A stretch of 64,000 nucleotides of DNA from Streptomyces sp. NBC_01275 (GTDB lineage Bacteria; Actinomycetota; Actinomycetes; Streptomycetales; Streptomycetaceae). The stretch covers positions 4,588,001-4,652,000 of the forward strand of contig NZ_JAPEOZ010000001.1 of the NCBI RefSeq assembly GCF_026340655.1. The letters are read 5' to 3'. The notes beneath the pieces are model-generated. The model had not been told where the DNA came from and made no database searches. It saw nothing but the letters and a program-made list of their open reading frames with translations. Made by a program: the position numbers and the translations under genes. Positions 51,626-60,639 of this stretch are shown here, in pieces. Every line of letters begins with the position of its first letter. Position 1 is the first letter of the stretch.

Positions 51626-51891
51626 TGCCCCTCCTCGGCGAACACCTCGTCGAAGACCCGGCGTGACCGCTCCTGCTCGTTCTCGGAGATCGGCCCCTGA
51701 CGGCGTTCGTAGTCGGCCAGGTACTCGTCCAGGATCTGGCCGCGCAGCTCGCGCTCGACCGCCTCGGTGATGAACGCGGAGAACTCACGCTTGCCGACCC
51801 GTCGGCGGATCGCCTCCGCCGTCCCCTCAGGGAGGGAGAGGCTGACCCTGGTGGCCGGTCCTTCACCGACGCTGTAAGGAATCTCGCTCAT
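51607..51891 (-). CDS. vapB: Ribbon-helix-helix antitoxin VapB
   Basis: A 94-residue antitoxin: N-terminal ribbon-helix-helix ATRVSLSLPEGTAEAIRRRV and REFSAFITEAVERELRG, then an acidic C-terminal tail for toxin binding (SENEQERSRRVFDEVFAEEG). First gene of the pair, with ATG at 51889-51891 and a TTTGATAAAG promoter-like box nearby. It should bind its own promoter with VapC. The gap 51892-52146 has no supported gene. Confidence 0.85.
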   Translation of the reverse strand: MSEIPYSVGEGPATRVSLSLPEGTAEAIRRRVGKREFSAFITEAVERELRGQILDEYLADYERRQGPISENEQERSRRVFDEVFAEEGQWPTAS

Positions 51892-52146
51892 GGGACCCGA
51901 CTTTATCAAACAAGTAGGAATTGGAGCTGGGTGCAGTACGTCTCTCGAACGACGCGAGCCGCCCACACCCGCACATCGCGGCTCGGCTGCCCGGCGTGCA
52001 CTGAGCGGCCAAGGTCCGCCAACGCCCGCCAAGAGGGAACCTGCCCCGATATGGCACTCCGGATCATGGGGATACGCCATCCTTGGACCCGGCACTGGGG
52101 CTCCGGCCCCGCTGCGACGCTCCCTGGTCTGGCGAGGTGCACCCGC

Positions 52147-54639
52147 ATGAAGTCCCGATCAACGCTGGCGACATGGCTGGGCAGCCTCGACGCCTCTCGT
52201 CTGGCACGCGTACTCGGGACGCGGAAGGACGCCGTGTCCCCTCCGGAGCCGCGCTCGGTGGGGGAACTGGCGGACCGTCTTCAGCGCCCGGGATCGGTGG
52301 CGCTGGCCCTGCCGCGGCTCGCGCTGCCGCACCTCCAGGTGGCCGAGGCGCTGGCGGCGCTGGGTACGCCCGCATCGCGCGATGCCCTGGCGGAACTGCT
52401 GGGAGGAGCGGCGGACGACGAAACCACTCGCGAACTGGAGGCCGTGCTGGAGGCGCTGGCCGATCACGCTCTGGTCTGGCCGGACGGCGCGGGGAAGCTC
52501 CGCATGGCCGGACCGCTGCGGCAGGCGTGGGACACGCCCCTGGGGCTGGATGCTCCGCTGGAGGAACTACTCGCGGGCACGACCTCCGACGAGCTGCGCG
52601 GCATGCTGGCGGCACTGGGCGTCAAGCCGCCGAGCACCAAGGCGCAGCGGCTGTCCGCACTGGTGGAACACCACAGCGACCCGGAACAGATCGCCTCAGT
52701 GGTCGCCAAGGCCCCTGCGGCAGCCCGGGAGCTGCTCGAACGCCGAGCGGGGGCTGTGCCGGGGGAGCCCCCGCAGTCCATCGTGTTCGGGCATGCGAGC
52801 CCCGGCCTCGAACCGGGCGCCTTATGGGCACTGGAACGGGGACTGCTGATCCAGGACCGTGGCCGCTACGGTCCGGCCCGTATGCCTGCCGAGGTGGCGC
52901 TCGCGCTGCGCGGGCCCGGCCGGCACGCACCGTTCGAACCCGTCCCGCCTTCCGCGCGACGGGCGTCCGTCACCCTGACGGAGGTGGACCGCGAGGCGTC
53001 AGCCGTGGCCTCGGCTTTCGCTGCCCATGCCGCCTCGGTCCTGTCGGCCTGCTCGGCAGCTGCGCCGACCCGGCTGAAGTCCGGTGGGATCGGTGCGCGG
53101 GAACTGGCCCGGATCGGCAAGGCCGCCCAGGCCGACGACGCCGTCGTACGCCTCACTCTCGAAACCGCGTACGCGGCCGGGCTCCTGGGTCGGGACGGCG
53201 ATCGCGTGGCACCTACCGAGGTGTACGACGCCTGGGCGGAACTGGAACCCCCGGAGCAGTTCGCCGTACTGCTCCAAGCGTGGCGGAACCTGCCGCTCAC
53301 CCCCACCCGGGCGCGCGATGAGGACAACAAGGTGTTGCCCGCTCTCGCGGGAGCACCGCCCTGCAACGGCTGCGTACAGGCCCGCCACGGACTGTTGGCC
53401 GCAGCCGCACAGCTCCCGACAGGACAGGGCATGAGGGTCACCTCGGATCTGGGGCCCCTGATCGCCTGGCACCGACCGCTTGCCGACTCGTCGCCCCAGG
53501 ACGGAACGCCGTTCGCCGCCGTGATCCGTGAGGCCGAACTCCTGGGCGTACTCGCTCGCGGCGCCCTCTCCCCGCTCGGCGCCCACCTGTGGACCGACGA
53601 CATGCCAGAACTGAATGCCGCGTGCCGGCGGCTGCTGCCCCCGGCCACCGCAACGGCCCGGATCGGCGCCGACCTCACCGCCGTCGTCACCGGCACACCG
53701 TCCGCGCGGCTGGCCGCACTCCTGGACTCCGTCGCCGACCGGGAGACCAGCGGCACGGCAGCGGTGTGGCGGTTCGGCGCCGGCAGCATCCGCCGGGCTC
53801 TGGACGCCGGCCGTATCCCCGACGACATCACAGCCGACCTGACCGCCGTCGCTCGCGGGCCTCTGCCGCAGCCGCTGTCGTACCTGATCGCCGACACCGC
53901 GCGCGCCCACGGGCGCGTGCGCATCACCCCCGCTGCCTGCGTGGTCCACGGCGACGAACCCGCGCTCCTGGCCGAACTCGCCGCCCACCGCGGGCTCGCC
54001 AAGCTCGCACTGCGACAGCTGGCGCCGACGGTGCTGATCAGCCGCAGCCCGCTCGACGCCACTCTCGCCGCGCTTCGGGCCGAGGGATACGCCCCTGTCG
54101 CCGAGACGACCGAGGGCACGGTACGCATCGAAAAAACCCGGCCTCAGCGGGCCGCAGCTCCCGTTCCGGCTCCGCGCGGCACCAGCGCGAGGGCCACCGG
54201 GCGGATCGCTGCCACGCGCGCGGCGAAGGCATCCGCCGCCATCGACCCGAACACCTTGGCGGCCCAGCTGCTGGCCGCCCCGCCGACGACTCCCGATCCT
54301 GCGCCGTTCGAAGGAGGAGTGCCCTTCGCCACGGACACCGAGGAGATCGTCGCATGGTGGGCGAAGCGCCTGCCGTACAGCGACGTCCGCCAGCTCGCCC
54401 ATGCCATCGATGCCGGTCAGGACATCACCGTCGAGTACGTCGCCACCTCGGGCAACCGGACCGTGCGCACCCTGAGTCGCCTCGTGCTCGACCCGCCCTA
54501 CCTCGAAGCCTGGTGCCGTCTTCGGGACGCCGAGCGCGTTTTCACCCTCTCCCGCATCCACAGCGTCATGAGTGCATGTGTGCATGAGTGCATCGGCGGT
54601 ATGCGGGTACGGCGACTGCGGCGACGGCCAGGTGCATGA
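52147..54639 (+). CDS. Helicase-associated domain protein with C-terminal WYL-like domain
   Basis: An 830-residue protein typical of Streptomyces. The N-terminal half resembles XPB/Ssl2 helicase-associated regions (STLATWLGSLDASRLARVLG, SVGELADRLQRPGSVALALP, LRGMLAALGVKPPSTKAQRL) and lacks a P-loop. The Helicase_C_3-like part lies near 560-690 (TADLTAVVTGTPSARLAALL, YLIADTARAHGRVRITPAAC), and the end (ITVEYVATSGNRTVRTLSRL, ERVFTLSRIHSV) is WYL-like, a ligand- or DNA-sensing fold. Probably a regulator or DNA-repair accessory, not an active helicase. ATG at 52147 with GAGGTG upstream. Confidence 0.75.
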   Translation: MKSRSTLATWLGSLDASRLARVLGTRKDAVSPPEPRSVGELADRLQRPGSVALALPRLALPHLQVAEALAALGTPASRDALAELLGGAADDETTRELEAVLEALADHALVWPDGAGKLRMAGPLRQAWDTPLGLDAPLEELLAGTTSDELRGMLAALGVKPPSTKAQRLSALVEHHSDPEQIASVVAKAPAAARELLERRAGAVPGEPPQSIVFGHASPGLEPGALWALERGLLIQDRGRYGPARMPAEVALALRGPGRHAPFEPVPPSARRASVTLTEVDREASAVASAFAAHAASVLSACSAAAPTRLKSGGIGARELARIGKAAQADDAVVRLTLETAYAAGLLGRDGDRVAPTEVYDAWAELEPPEQFAVLLQAWRNLPLTPTRARDEDNKVLPALAGAPPCNGCVQARHGLLAAAAQLPTGQGMRVTSDLGPLIAWHRPLADSSPQDGTPFAAVIREAELLGVLARGALSPLGAHLWTDDMPELNAACRRLLPPATATARIGADLTAVVTGTPSARLAALLDSVADRETSGTAAVWRFGAGSIRRALDAGRIPDDITADLTAVARGPLPQPLSYLIADTARAHGRVRITPAACVVHGDEPALLAELAAHRGLAKLALRQLAPTVLISRSPLDATLAALRAEGYAPVAETTEGTVRIEKTRPQRAAAPVPAPRGTSARATGRIAATRAAKASAAIDPNTLAAQLLAAPPTTPDPAPFEGGVPFATDTEEIVAWWAKRLPYSDVRQLAHAIDAGQDITVEYVATSGNRTVRTLSRLVLDPPYLEAWCRLRDAERVFTLSRIHSVMSACVHECIGGMRVRRLRRRPGA

Positions 54640-55008
54640 GGATCAAGGCGGCGACGCCGCCCCAACTGGCGCCTGGCGCGCTGTTTTCGACGCCGACGGC
54701 GATGTCCGGAACGAGCGAGAGGGTGACCACCGTGGGCACAAGCCACCGCAGGGCGGCTTCCGGATCATCCGCTCGGCCCCGCACGATCTGCCGGCCGATC
54801 GCGCCGGCCAGGACACCGAGCACCGTCAGAGGCAGGTAGCTGCTCGGCCACAGCGGCTGGAAGTCGTCCGAGGCCCCGGCGGCCAGGCGGTCAGGGCGAT
54901 GACGGCGTTTGCGATGCCGGATCCCACGGCGGCCACGGCGGCTGCGAGGGCCGGTGCGCCGACGGTGCGGCCCCTCGAACCGGGGGTGGCAGGCGAGGTC
55001 ACGGGCAT
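54566..55008 (-). pseudogene. DUF6069-type membrane protein, frameshifted
   Basis: The N-terminal part (MPVTSPATPGSRGRT, APALAAAVAAVGSGIANAVI) is in one frame from the ATG at 55008; the rest (LAAGASDDFQPLWPSSYLPL, VLGVLAGAIGRQIV, VVTLSLVPDIAVGV, ALILMHLAVAAVAVPAYR) is in another. The switch falls near 54885 in a GGCCGCCGGGG run. The pieces together match the four-helix DUF6069 layout as I recall it. Either a real frameshift or a sequencing error; the C-terminus overlaps the converging gene at 54639. Confidence 0.6.
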
Positions 55009-55079
55009 GGGAATCTCCGGGAGTGGGCGGGATCAGCGGCTGAGACGGCGGGACGGCCGGGGTCGGCCGGGGTCGGCCG

Positions 55080-55222
55080 GCGGGTGAAGCCGTCGACGTC
55101 GTCAGCGGCTTCGGAGGCTTCGGAGGCTTCGGAGGCGGCGAAGTGCGGGGCGGTGGCGTGGCCGATGCCGGAGCCCGCCCCGGTGACGGCCGCGGACCTG
55201 TCGGCCGGACCTGTGGTGGGCT
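55080..55222 (-). pseudogene. N-terminal fragment of a short-chain dehydrogenase
   Basis: On the minus strand SAAVTGAGSGIGHATAPHFA is the cofactor-binding start of an SDR. It then runs into a repeat of CCTCCGAAG (ASEASEASEA) and stops resembling a protein. It lies between two other genes and is only a relic. Confidence 0.5.
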
Positions 55223-55240
55223 CATGGCCCGGCTCCTGCC

Positions 55241-55879
55241 TCAGTTGCTGATGACGGGCATGGCCCGGCGGTAGCGGGGGTCGGTGAGCTGGGAGACCAG
55301 GAAGGCGGCGATGTCCGCGCGGGTCATCGCCGAGCCGACCTTGTCGTGGCCCAGGAAGCCGGACCTGATGCGGCCGGTGGCGGGCTTGTCGACCGGGTTG
55401 GTGATCCGGGCGATGGTGTAGTCGAGCGGGGAGGAGGTGACCGCCTCGGTCATGCCCTTCAGCTCGGCCAGGGCGTTGGGGAAGGCGAGCCTGGCCATGA
55501 CGGGCAGGACCTTGGGCTTCCAGTGCGGCTTGTCGCGCGGGTCGGCCAGGGAGGGGGTGGCCAGGCCGATGAACCGGGTGACGTCCTCGGCCCGCATCGC
55601 CTCGGCGATGGTGCGGGTGCCGTCTGCGAGGGCGGTGCCCTTCACGGACCGCTTCAGCGACGGGCCGAGTGCGCTGATCACCGCGTCCGCGCCTGCCACG
55701 GCCTTGCGGACCGCTGTGGTGTCGGAGAGCCGGCCGGCGGTCACGGTCAGGTTCTCGTCGGCGAGGGTGAGTTTGGCGGCGGTGCGGACGTAGGCGGTGA
55801 CGTGGTGTCCGGCGTCCAGGAGCTGGTGGACGACCAGGTGGCCGATGGCGCCGCTGGCGCCGAAGACGGTGACATGCAT
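55241..55879 (-). CDS. NAD(P)-binding oxidoreductase (NmrA/atypical SDR type)
   Basis: A 212-residue Rossmann-fold protein: HVTVFGASGAIGHLVVHQLL binds the cofactor; VTRFIGLATPSL and LDYTIARITNPVDKPATGRI are typical of the atypical SDR group with flavin-reductase-like or regulatory roles. It begins a run of redox genes on the same strand. The substrate is unknown. Confidence 0.8.
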   Translation of the reverse strand: MHVTVFGASGAIGHLVVHQLLDAGHHVTAYVRTAAKLTLADENLTVTAGRLSDTTAVRKAVAGADAVISALGPSLKRSVKGTALADGTRTIAEAMRAEDVTRFIGLATPSLADPRDKPHWKPKVLPVMARLAFPNALAELKGMTEAVTSSPLDYTIARITNPVDKPATGRIRSGFLGHDKVGSAMTRADIAAFLVSQLTDPRYRRAMPVISN

Positions 55880-56085
55880 CGGAGTGCTCCAAGGGTGGGG
55901 TCGGAAGGCGAGCCCGGCCGCGGCGGCCTGTACTGACGGCAGCGGGAGTCAGCGGTACGGCGTGGAAGCCGACGGGCACGTGCGCCGACGGGCACGTGCG
56001 CCGACGGCCCCTGAGCCGACGGCACCCGGGCGAGGGAACGTGGCCACAGGAGCCAGGGGCGATCAGTCGGGGTCGGCCGCGCCGG

Positions 56086-56559
56086 TCAGGTCTGGAGCCG
56101 GAAGAGGACGAAGCGTCCCCGTGCGCCGGCCGCGTGCAGCTCTTCGGGGGTGGGCGTGCGGTCGCCGGGCAGGCCGAGCGTCTTCGCCTCGCGAGGCGTC
56201 TTGCGGTCGGCGAACTCGGCGAGCAGTTCGGTGATCGCGGTGCGGTCCTCGATCACGGTGGGCACCGCCTCGTACTCCCGTCCGCGGATGCGGAGGTGGA
56301 CGGTCGGGCCGCCGCGCAGGTTGGCGATCCAGGTGGTCCCCGAGGACGTGGCCAGGACCGTGCCGGGCTCCCAGTCGAAGTAGCCGACGGGGATGGTGAT
56401 GCGGCGGCCGGACTTGCGGCCGGTGTAGGTCAGCAGCATCAGGAATCTGCTGAGGACGCCGTGCAGGCGCGAGGCCAGCAGGGGGCGGACGAGGCGGTTG
56501 GCCGCACGGAACAACGCGACCGGGGGCCGCTTGCGTCGGGCGGTGTCGGCTTGGCTCAC
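56086..56559 (-). CDS. DUF385/F420-dependent nitroreductase-family protein
   Basis: A 157-residue split-barrel protein: FLMLLTYTGRKSGRRITIPV, GTTWIANLRGGPTVHLRIRG and the C-terminal RGRFVLFRL fit the deazaflavin-dependent nitroreductase (Ddn/DUF385) family. Its cofactor would be F420. It fits an oxidative or electrophile-stress group with the neighbours. The 206 bases upstream of the 55241 gene (55880-56085) hold nothing else. Confidence 0.82.
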   Translation of the reverse strand: MSQADTARRKRPPVALFRAANRLVRPLLASRLHGVLSRFLMLLTYTGRKSGRRITIPVGYFDWEPGTVLATSSGTTWIANLRGGPTVHLRIRGREYEAVPTVIEDRTAITELLAEFADRKTPREAKTLGLPGDRTPTPEELHAAGARGRFVLFRLQT

Positions 56560-56666
56560 GAGGTGCTCCCGAGGTGCTCCCGAGGGGGATGCCGGACGGC
56601 GTGGAACGGCTGGGCCGAGGGCGGTGGGACGTCAGGGCCCCACCGCGGCGGCGACTGCCGGATCGC

Positions 56667-57311
56667 TCAGGCGGCGAGCTGCCGACCGATCTTCTCGGCG
56701 CGGGCCCGGGCCTGTTCGTGCGCGTCGGCCAGGGACGCCTCGTGGAGCGGGAGGAGGTGGGCGAGCGTCGGGGCGACGGGGGCCATGGTCAGCTCGGGGG
56801 TGAGGGTGGTGACGTCGAGACCGAGGACGGCGTGGTCGCCCAGGACGGACTCCAGGGACGGGACGAGGAAGTCCTTGCCCTCGTTGGGGGTGCCGGGGCC
56901 GTAACCGCCGCCGCGGGCGGAGACCAGCACGGCCGGACGACCGGCCGCGGCGCCCTGGCCGCCGTAGCTGATGGTGCGGCCGTCGACGATGATCTGGTCC
57001 AGCCACGCCTTGAACACCGAGGGCATCGAGCGGTTGTACAGCGGCACGGTGAACAGGTAGGCGCTCGCCCCGAGGAACTCCTCGATGAGTTCGTCCTGGA
57101 CGGCGACGGCCGCGGCCTGCTCGGGGGTGTGCTGGGCGGGGTCGGTGAAGCGGGCCGAGACGCCTGCGGCGCTGAGGTGCGGCACAGGCGACGCGGCCAG
57201 GTCCCGGTGGACGACCTCGCCCGTCCAGGCGTCCCGGAAGGACTGGGCGACCTGGCGGGAGACCGAGGCGGTGCCTATGGAGGAGGAGTCGATGTGCAGC
57301 AGATAGGACAT
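56667..57311 (-). CDS. azoR: FMN-dependent NADH-azoreductase
   Basis: A 214-residue flavodoxin-fold enzyme: SYLLHIDSSSIGTASVSRQV, YLFTVPLYNRSMPSVFKAWL, VLVSARGGGYG. AzoR enzymes reduce quinones and azo compounds with NADH and FMN. The ATG at 57309-57311 was chosen as the clear family start. It lies 95 bases after the DsbA gene on the same strand. Confidence 0.9.
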   Translation of the reverse strand: MSYLLHIDSSSIGTASVSRQVAQSFRDAWTGEVVHRDLAASPVPHLSAAGVSARFTDPAQHTPEQAAAVAVQDELIEEFLGASAYLFTVPLYNRSMPSVFKAWLDQIIVDGRTISYGGQGAAAGRPAVLVSARGGGYGPGTPNEGKDFLVPSLESVLGDHAVLGLDVTTLTPELTMAPVAPTLAHLLPLHEASLADAHEQARARAEKIGRQLAA

Positions 57312-57406
57312 GGCGACCTCTGTGTATGTGGAAAAGGGAGGTGAGAGAGGGCCCCGCCTGGGCGGCCGTGGGGGCGGCCTGCCGGAAGGAGGGAGTGGAT
57401 CGGGGC

Positions 57407-58138
57407 TCAGGCGCCGGCGGGACGAGGGGCGGGCGCCGCGCAGCCGTCCGGCCCGCACACCCCCTCGGCGTCCGCGAGCGGGATCCGGACGAGCGGCGGG
57501 TGCGTGGCGTCCCACGCCTGGCGCAGCGTGCGCAGGAGGGTGTCGGTGTCCTGGGCGCCGGGGACGGCGTAGCGGCCGTCGATGACGAGGAACGGCGCGC
57601 CGGTGGCGCCCAGTCGCTGTGCCTGGCGTGCCTCGTCCTGCACCTGCTGCCGAAATCGGCCGTCGTCCAGCACTCGCCGGGCCTCGTCCCGGTCCAGGCC
57701 GAGCTCGTCGGCCAGGTCGAGCAGCGCCTCGACGGTGAAGACCGACCGGGCCTCACCGAAGTAGGCGCGGAAGATCCGGTCCCACGCTTCACGGTTCTTG
57801 CCCTGCGTGGAGGCGTAGGCGAGGAACTCATGCGCCCACCGGGTGTTGCCGACCTGGTTCTCCAGCACGTTGTACGGTGCCAGGCCCTCCCGCGCGGCCA
57901 GCCCCTCGATCCGCCGGGGAGCTGCTTCCAGCTTGTCGTCCGCCAGGCCGTGAATCTGCTTCAGGCCCTGGCGCACGCTCAGCCCGCCGCCCACCGGCAG
58001 TCGGTCGGAGAGAGGCAACGAGCGGTGGATCAGCTCGACCTCGTCGCGGTGCTCGAACCGCTCGACGGCCTTGTCCAGACGGTGACTGCCCAGACCGCAC
58101 CACGGGCAGGTGATCTCGGACCAGATCTCTGCCTTCAT
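57407..58138 (-). CDS. DsbA/FrnE-family oxidoreductase
   Basis: A 243-residue thioredoxin-fold protein with the active site CPWC near residue 11, a helical insert and a cis-Pro loop in TGAPFLVIDGRYAV. The FrnE branch works on disulfides in the cytoplasm. A Cys pair near the C-terminus (CGPDGCAAP) is an extra. Divergent from the HxlR regulator across 58139-58246, so probably its target. Confidence 0.88.
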   Translation of the reverse strand: MKAEIWSEITCPWCGLGSHRLDKAVERFEHRDEVELIHRSLPLSDRLPVGGGLSVRQGLKQIHGLADDKLEAAPRRIEGLAAREGLAPYNVLENQVGNTRWAHEFLAYASTQGKNREAWDRIFRAYFGEARSVFTVEALLDLADELGLDRDEARRVLDDGRFRQQVQDEARQAQRLGATGAPFLVIDGRYAVPGAQDTDTLLRTLRQAWDATHPPLVRIPLADAEGVCGPDGCAAPAPRPAGA

Positions 58139-58246
58139 GGCTCTCACCTCCAATACTTACGATTGGTATGTAGCGCCATGATGCGCCAGTATGGAAGGCC
58201 GCACAAAAGGAACATTCGTGTCCGTAACCGAAGGGGGACGTCCGCA

Positions 58247-58657
58247 ATGGACGCCGTAGCAGCCCAGAAGGACGCCGTCGCGCTCCCGGAACCCTGCTCC
58301 CGGGTCCCGGTCGAGCACGCGGACTTCATCCGCCAGGTCCTGGACCGGATCGGGGACAAGTGGACGCTGATGGTGGTGGCGAGCCTGCACGGCGGCCTGA
58401 TGCGCTACAAGGACCTGCAGAGCAGCATCCCCGGCATCTCCCAGCGGATGCTCTCGCGCACCCTGGCCCAGCTCCACCAGGACGGCCTGGTCACCAGGAC
58501 CGCCTACGCCGAGGTGCCACCGCGCGTGGAGTACGCGCTCACTCCCCTGGGCGCCAGCCTGAACGACGTCGTGGCCTCCCTGATCGACTGGGCCGCCGAC
58601 CACCACGAAGAGATCCGCCGACACCGGGCCGGCGGAGGAGCAGCCGACGCCTCGTGA
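58247..58657 (+). CDS. HxlR-family transcriptional regulator
   Basis: A 136-residue winged-helix regulator: FIRQVLDRIGDKWTLMVVAS, MRYKDLQSSIPGISQRMLSR, RTAYAEVPPRVEYALTPLG. HxlR proteins sense electrophiles, quinones or disulfide stress and control the divergent gene. A Cys near the start (ALPEPCSRVPVEHA) resembles sensing cysteines of this family. GTAAGTATT/AATACTTAC-like sequence near 58152-58173 may be its operator. Confidence 0.88.
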   Translation: MDAVAAQKDAVALPEPCSRVPVEHADFIRQVLDRIGDKWTLMVVASLHGGLMRYKDLQSSIPGISQRMLSRTLAQLHQDGLVTRTAYAEVPPRVEYALTPLGASLNDVVASLIDWAADHHEEIRRHRAGGGAADAS

Positions 58658-58879
58658 GCGACGCCTGGTGAGCGACGCCTCGGGCCTCGCCAGGCCCTGG
58701 GACGTCGAGGGTGTGGTCAGTTCGGTCACCGCCGTCCGGCCGGCCGTATGCACAGTTGTAAGCAGGTCGGGTGCGGGTCGACCAAGACCAAGACCGGCAA
58801 GCGATGCCGCCCGGTATTCCACGCGCTCTTCGACGACTTCTGCGACGCGAGCCGAGGGGCAACCCGTTGCGAGGCGACC

Positions 58880-59527
58880 TCAATCGGGGCGTTGGGTGCG
58901 GTTTTCGTGGGCCAGGCCGTCTGGGTGGGTCGGTGGGTGGGTCTGCGGGTGTGGGGTGAGTACGAGGGGGAGGACCAGGGCTCGCAGGAGGACGGGGGCC
59001 GATGATCGGAGGGTGGGGTCGTCCGGTGGGCGGTGGATCGTTCCTATGTCCTGCCAGCCCCAGGACAGGAAGGCGTCGCAGGTCGCCGGGTCGGTCTGGT
59101 CCACCAGGGTCGCGCCGAGCGAGGCGTGGTGGTCGGCGAGGAGGCGTTGCTGGAGTCGGCGGGCCAGGTCGCGGTCGTGGTCGGCGGTGTGGGGGTGGAC
59201 GACCGTCTCGGTGATCGCGAAGACGTGTCCGGACGCGGTGAGTTGCTCGACGCTTCGGGGAAGGGGGCCGTCGAATCCCCGCCACCACGTTCCCTCGCGC
59301 CGCAGCGGGAACCCGTAGGCGCAGCCGGCGAAGGCGGTGTTCTCCGCGATGAGCAGGGCGAAGCCGGGGCGACGGACGGCGCCGGTCAGCCGGCGCAGAA
59401 ACGCCTCCCGGTCGCGGTACTCCTCTCCGGGCTGGGCGAGCGAGGACTCCACGTACAGATCGGCCAGGTCCTCCTTGACGGTCTCGACCTGCCAGCGGTT
59501 CAGGCGGCGCAGGCGTAACGCGTCCAT
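58880..59527 (-). CDS. GNAT-like acetyltransferase
   Basis: A 215-residue protein with a GNAT-like layout: DLADLYVESSLAQPGEEYRD, FALLIAENTAFAGCAYGFPL, FAITETVVHPHTADHDRDLA and RLQQRLLADHHASLGATLVD. The substrate is unknown. The start is the ATG at 59525-59527. The C-terminal 30 residues are Pro/His-rich. The stretch 58658-58879 holds short direct repeats of GTGAGCGACGCCT and no supported gene. Confidence 0.7.
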   Translation of the reverse strand: MDALRLRRLNRWQVETVKEDLADLYVESSLAQPGEEYRDREAFLRRLTGAVRRPGFALLIAENTAFAGCAYGFPLRREGTWWRGFDGPLPRSVEQLTASGHVFAITETVVHPHTADHDRDLARRLQQRLLADHHASLGATLVDQTDPATCDAFLSWGWQDIGTIHRPPDDPTLRSSAPVLLRALVLPLVLTPHPQTHPPTHPDGLAHENRTQRPD

Positions 59528-59687
59528 GGCCCGCGGTGTGCTGTCGACACGGTGCGCCGGCTGGTCCCGCCTGTCCTGCCTTTCCCACCTGCCCTGCCTG
59601 TCCCACCTGGGCCTGGTCGTCACGGCGTGCCGCCCGCGCAGAAGGTGAAAGCGATCGACGTCAGGTAGGCAGCGGTGCTGTGGATGT

Positions 59688-60392
59688 TCATGAACTCTCC
59701 GTCCGGTTCGCCGAGTCGGTGAACCGGGCGGTTCCGTCCTCGGCCGTCGCCGCCGGGATCCGTGGCCGTACGGCCGGATCGCGGGCCCCGTGGCCGCCCT
59801 CCGAGTCCCAGACCGCCTCCCCGGCGCGCTCGGTCTCCGTCGCCGTCCGCAGACGTGCGGCCTCCTCCATCAGCTCGCTCGCGGTCGACATACGGAGAGG
59901 GTCGCTCGCGGCGGCCATCAGCCAGGCTGCCGAGGCGGGAGTCGTCCGGGGCGGGATGACCAGCAGGTTCCAGCGGCCACTGCCGTAGGAGAGGAGCAGG
60001 AGTTCGTGCGGGTCCTGTTCGGCAAGGAACCAGCCCACCTTCACGACGTGCCCGGCGACGGGCACCTTGCGCGGGATGGGCGGCCAGTGGGTGGGGTTCA
60101 CCGTGACCCGGGTGATCCGGCCCCACAGTGGGTCGAGTACGGCTGTCAGCGCGGGGAGTTCCGACTCCAGATCGCGGGAGCGGGGCCACCAGGCGCCGTC
60201 CAGGAGAGCCGGTACGGAACCGGTGGGAGCCAGCGACAGGCGGAGAGACGGAGTGGAGGCCCGGGATTCCGCTGTTCGGGCATCGAGCGTCCCGGCATCG
60301 AGGGTCCGGGCTTCGGGAGTCCCGGCTTCGGCAGTTCGGGCTTCGGCAGTTCGGGCTTCTGGTGTCGGCGAGAGGGAAACGGTCGCAGTCAT
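59688..60392 (-). CDS. DUF5994 family protein
   Basis: A 234-residue cytosolic protein. LRLSLAPTGSVPALLDGAWW, VLDPLWGRITRVTVNPTHWP, VKVGWFLAEQDPHELLLLSY and RWNLLVIPPRTTPASAAWLM match the DUF5994 pattern as I recall it. Function unknown. The first 40 residues are repeats of E-A-R-T/A-G-T type from 9-15 bp DNA repeats (60285-60365). Confidence 0.72.
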   Translation of the reverse strand: MTATVSLSPTPEARTAEARTAEAGTPEARTLDAGTLDARTAESRASTPSLRLSLAPTGSVPALLDGAWWPRSRDLESELPALTAVLDPLWGRITRVTVNPTHWPPIPRKVPVAGHVVKVGWFLAEQDPHELLLLSYGSGRWNLLVIPPRTTPASAAWLMAAASDPLRMSTASELMEEAARLRTATETERAGEAVWDSEGGHGARDPAVRPRIPAATAEDGTARFTDSANRTESS

Positions 60393-60523
60393 GACGCGGA
60401 CCCTGCCCCAGGCCGACCACGGCCGACCCGGTCTATTGGATCGCCGAAAACGACACGGGCGTGGAAGCCGGTGCGCGAAATATCCTCGGTAATCTTCCAG
60501 CCTACTCCTCCGGCTCCCCCTTA

Positions 60524-60639
60524 CCGCTTCTACCGCTTCTCTGCTTCTACTGCTTCTACTGCTTCTACTGCTTCTACTGCTTCTACTGCTTCTACTGCTT
60601 CTACTGCTTCTACTGCTTCTACTGCTTCTACTGCTTCTC
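60524..60639. repeat. 9-bp tandem repeat CTGCTTCTA
   Basis: From 60541 the unit CTGCTTCTA is repeated exactly ten times, with degenerate copies (CCGCTTCTA) before and CTGCTTCTC at the end. It lies in the 60393-60812 gap between a minus-strand gene and a plus-strand gene. Long open frames across it (Cys-Phe-Tyr on one strand, Glu-Ala-Val on the other) are artefacts of the repeat. Confidence 0.9.

Noticed and set aside
51931..52146. Upstream extension of the 52147 helicase-associated gene
   Set aside because: The added N-terminus is not similar to the family as I know it; the ATG at 52147 has a ribosome site and the family start.
60540..60639. Repeats that might suggest a CRISPR array
   Set aside because: Units are 9 bp with no spacers; no cas genes anywhere in the window.
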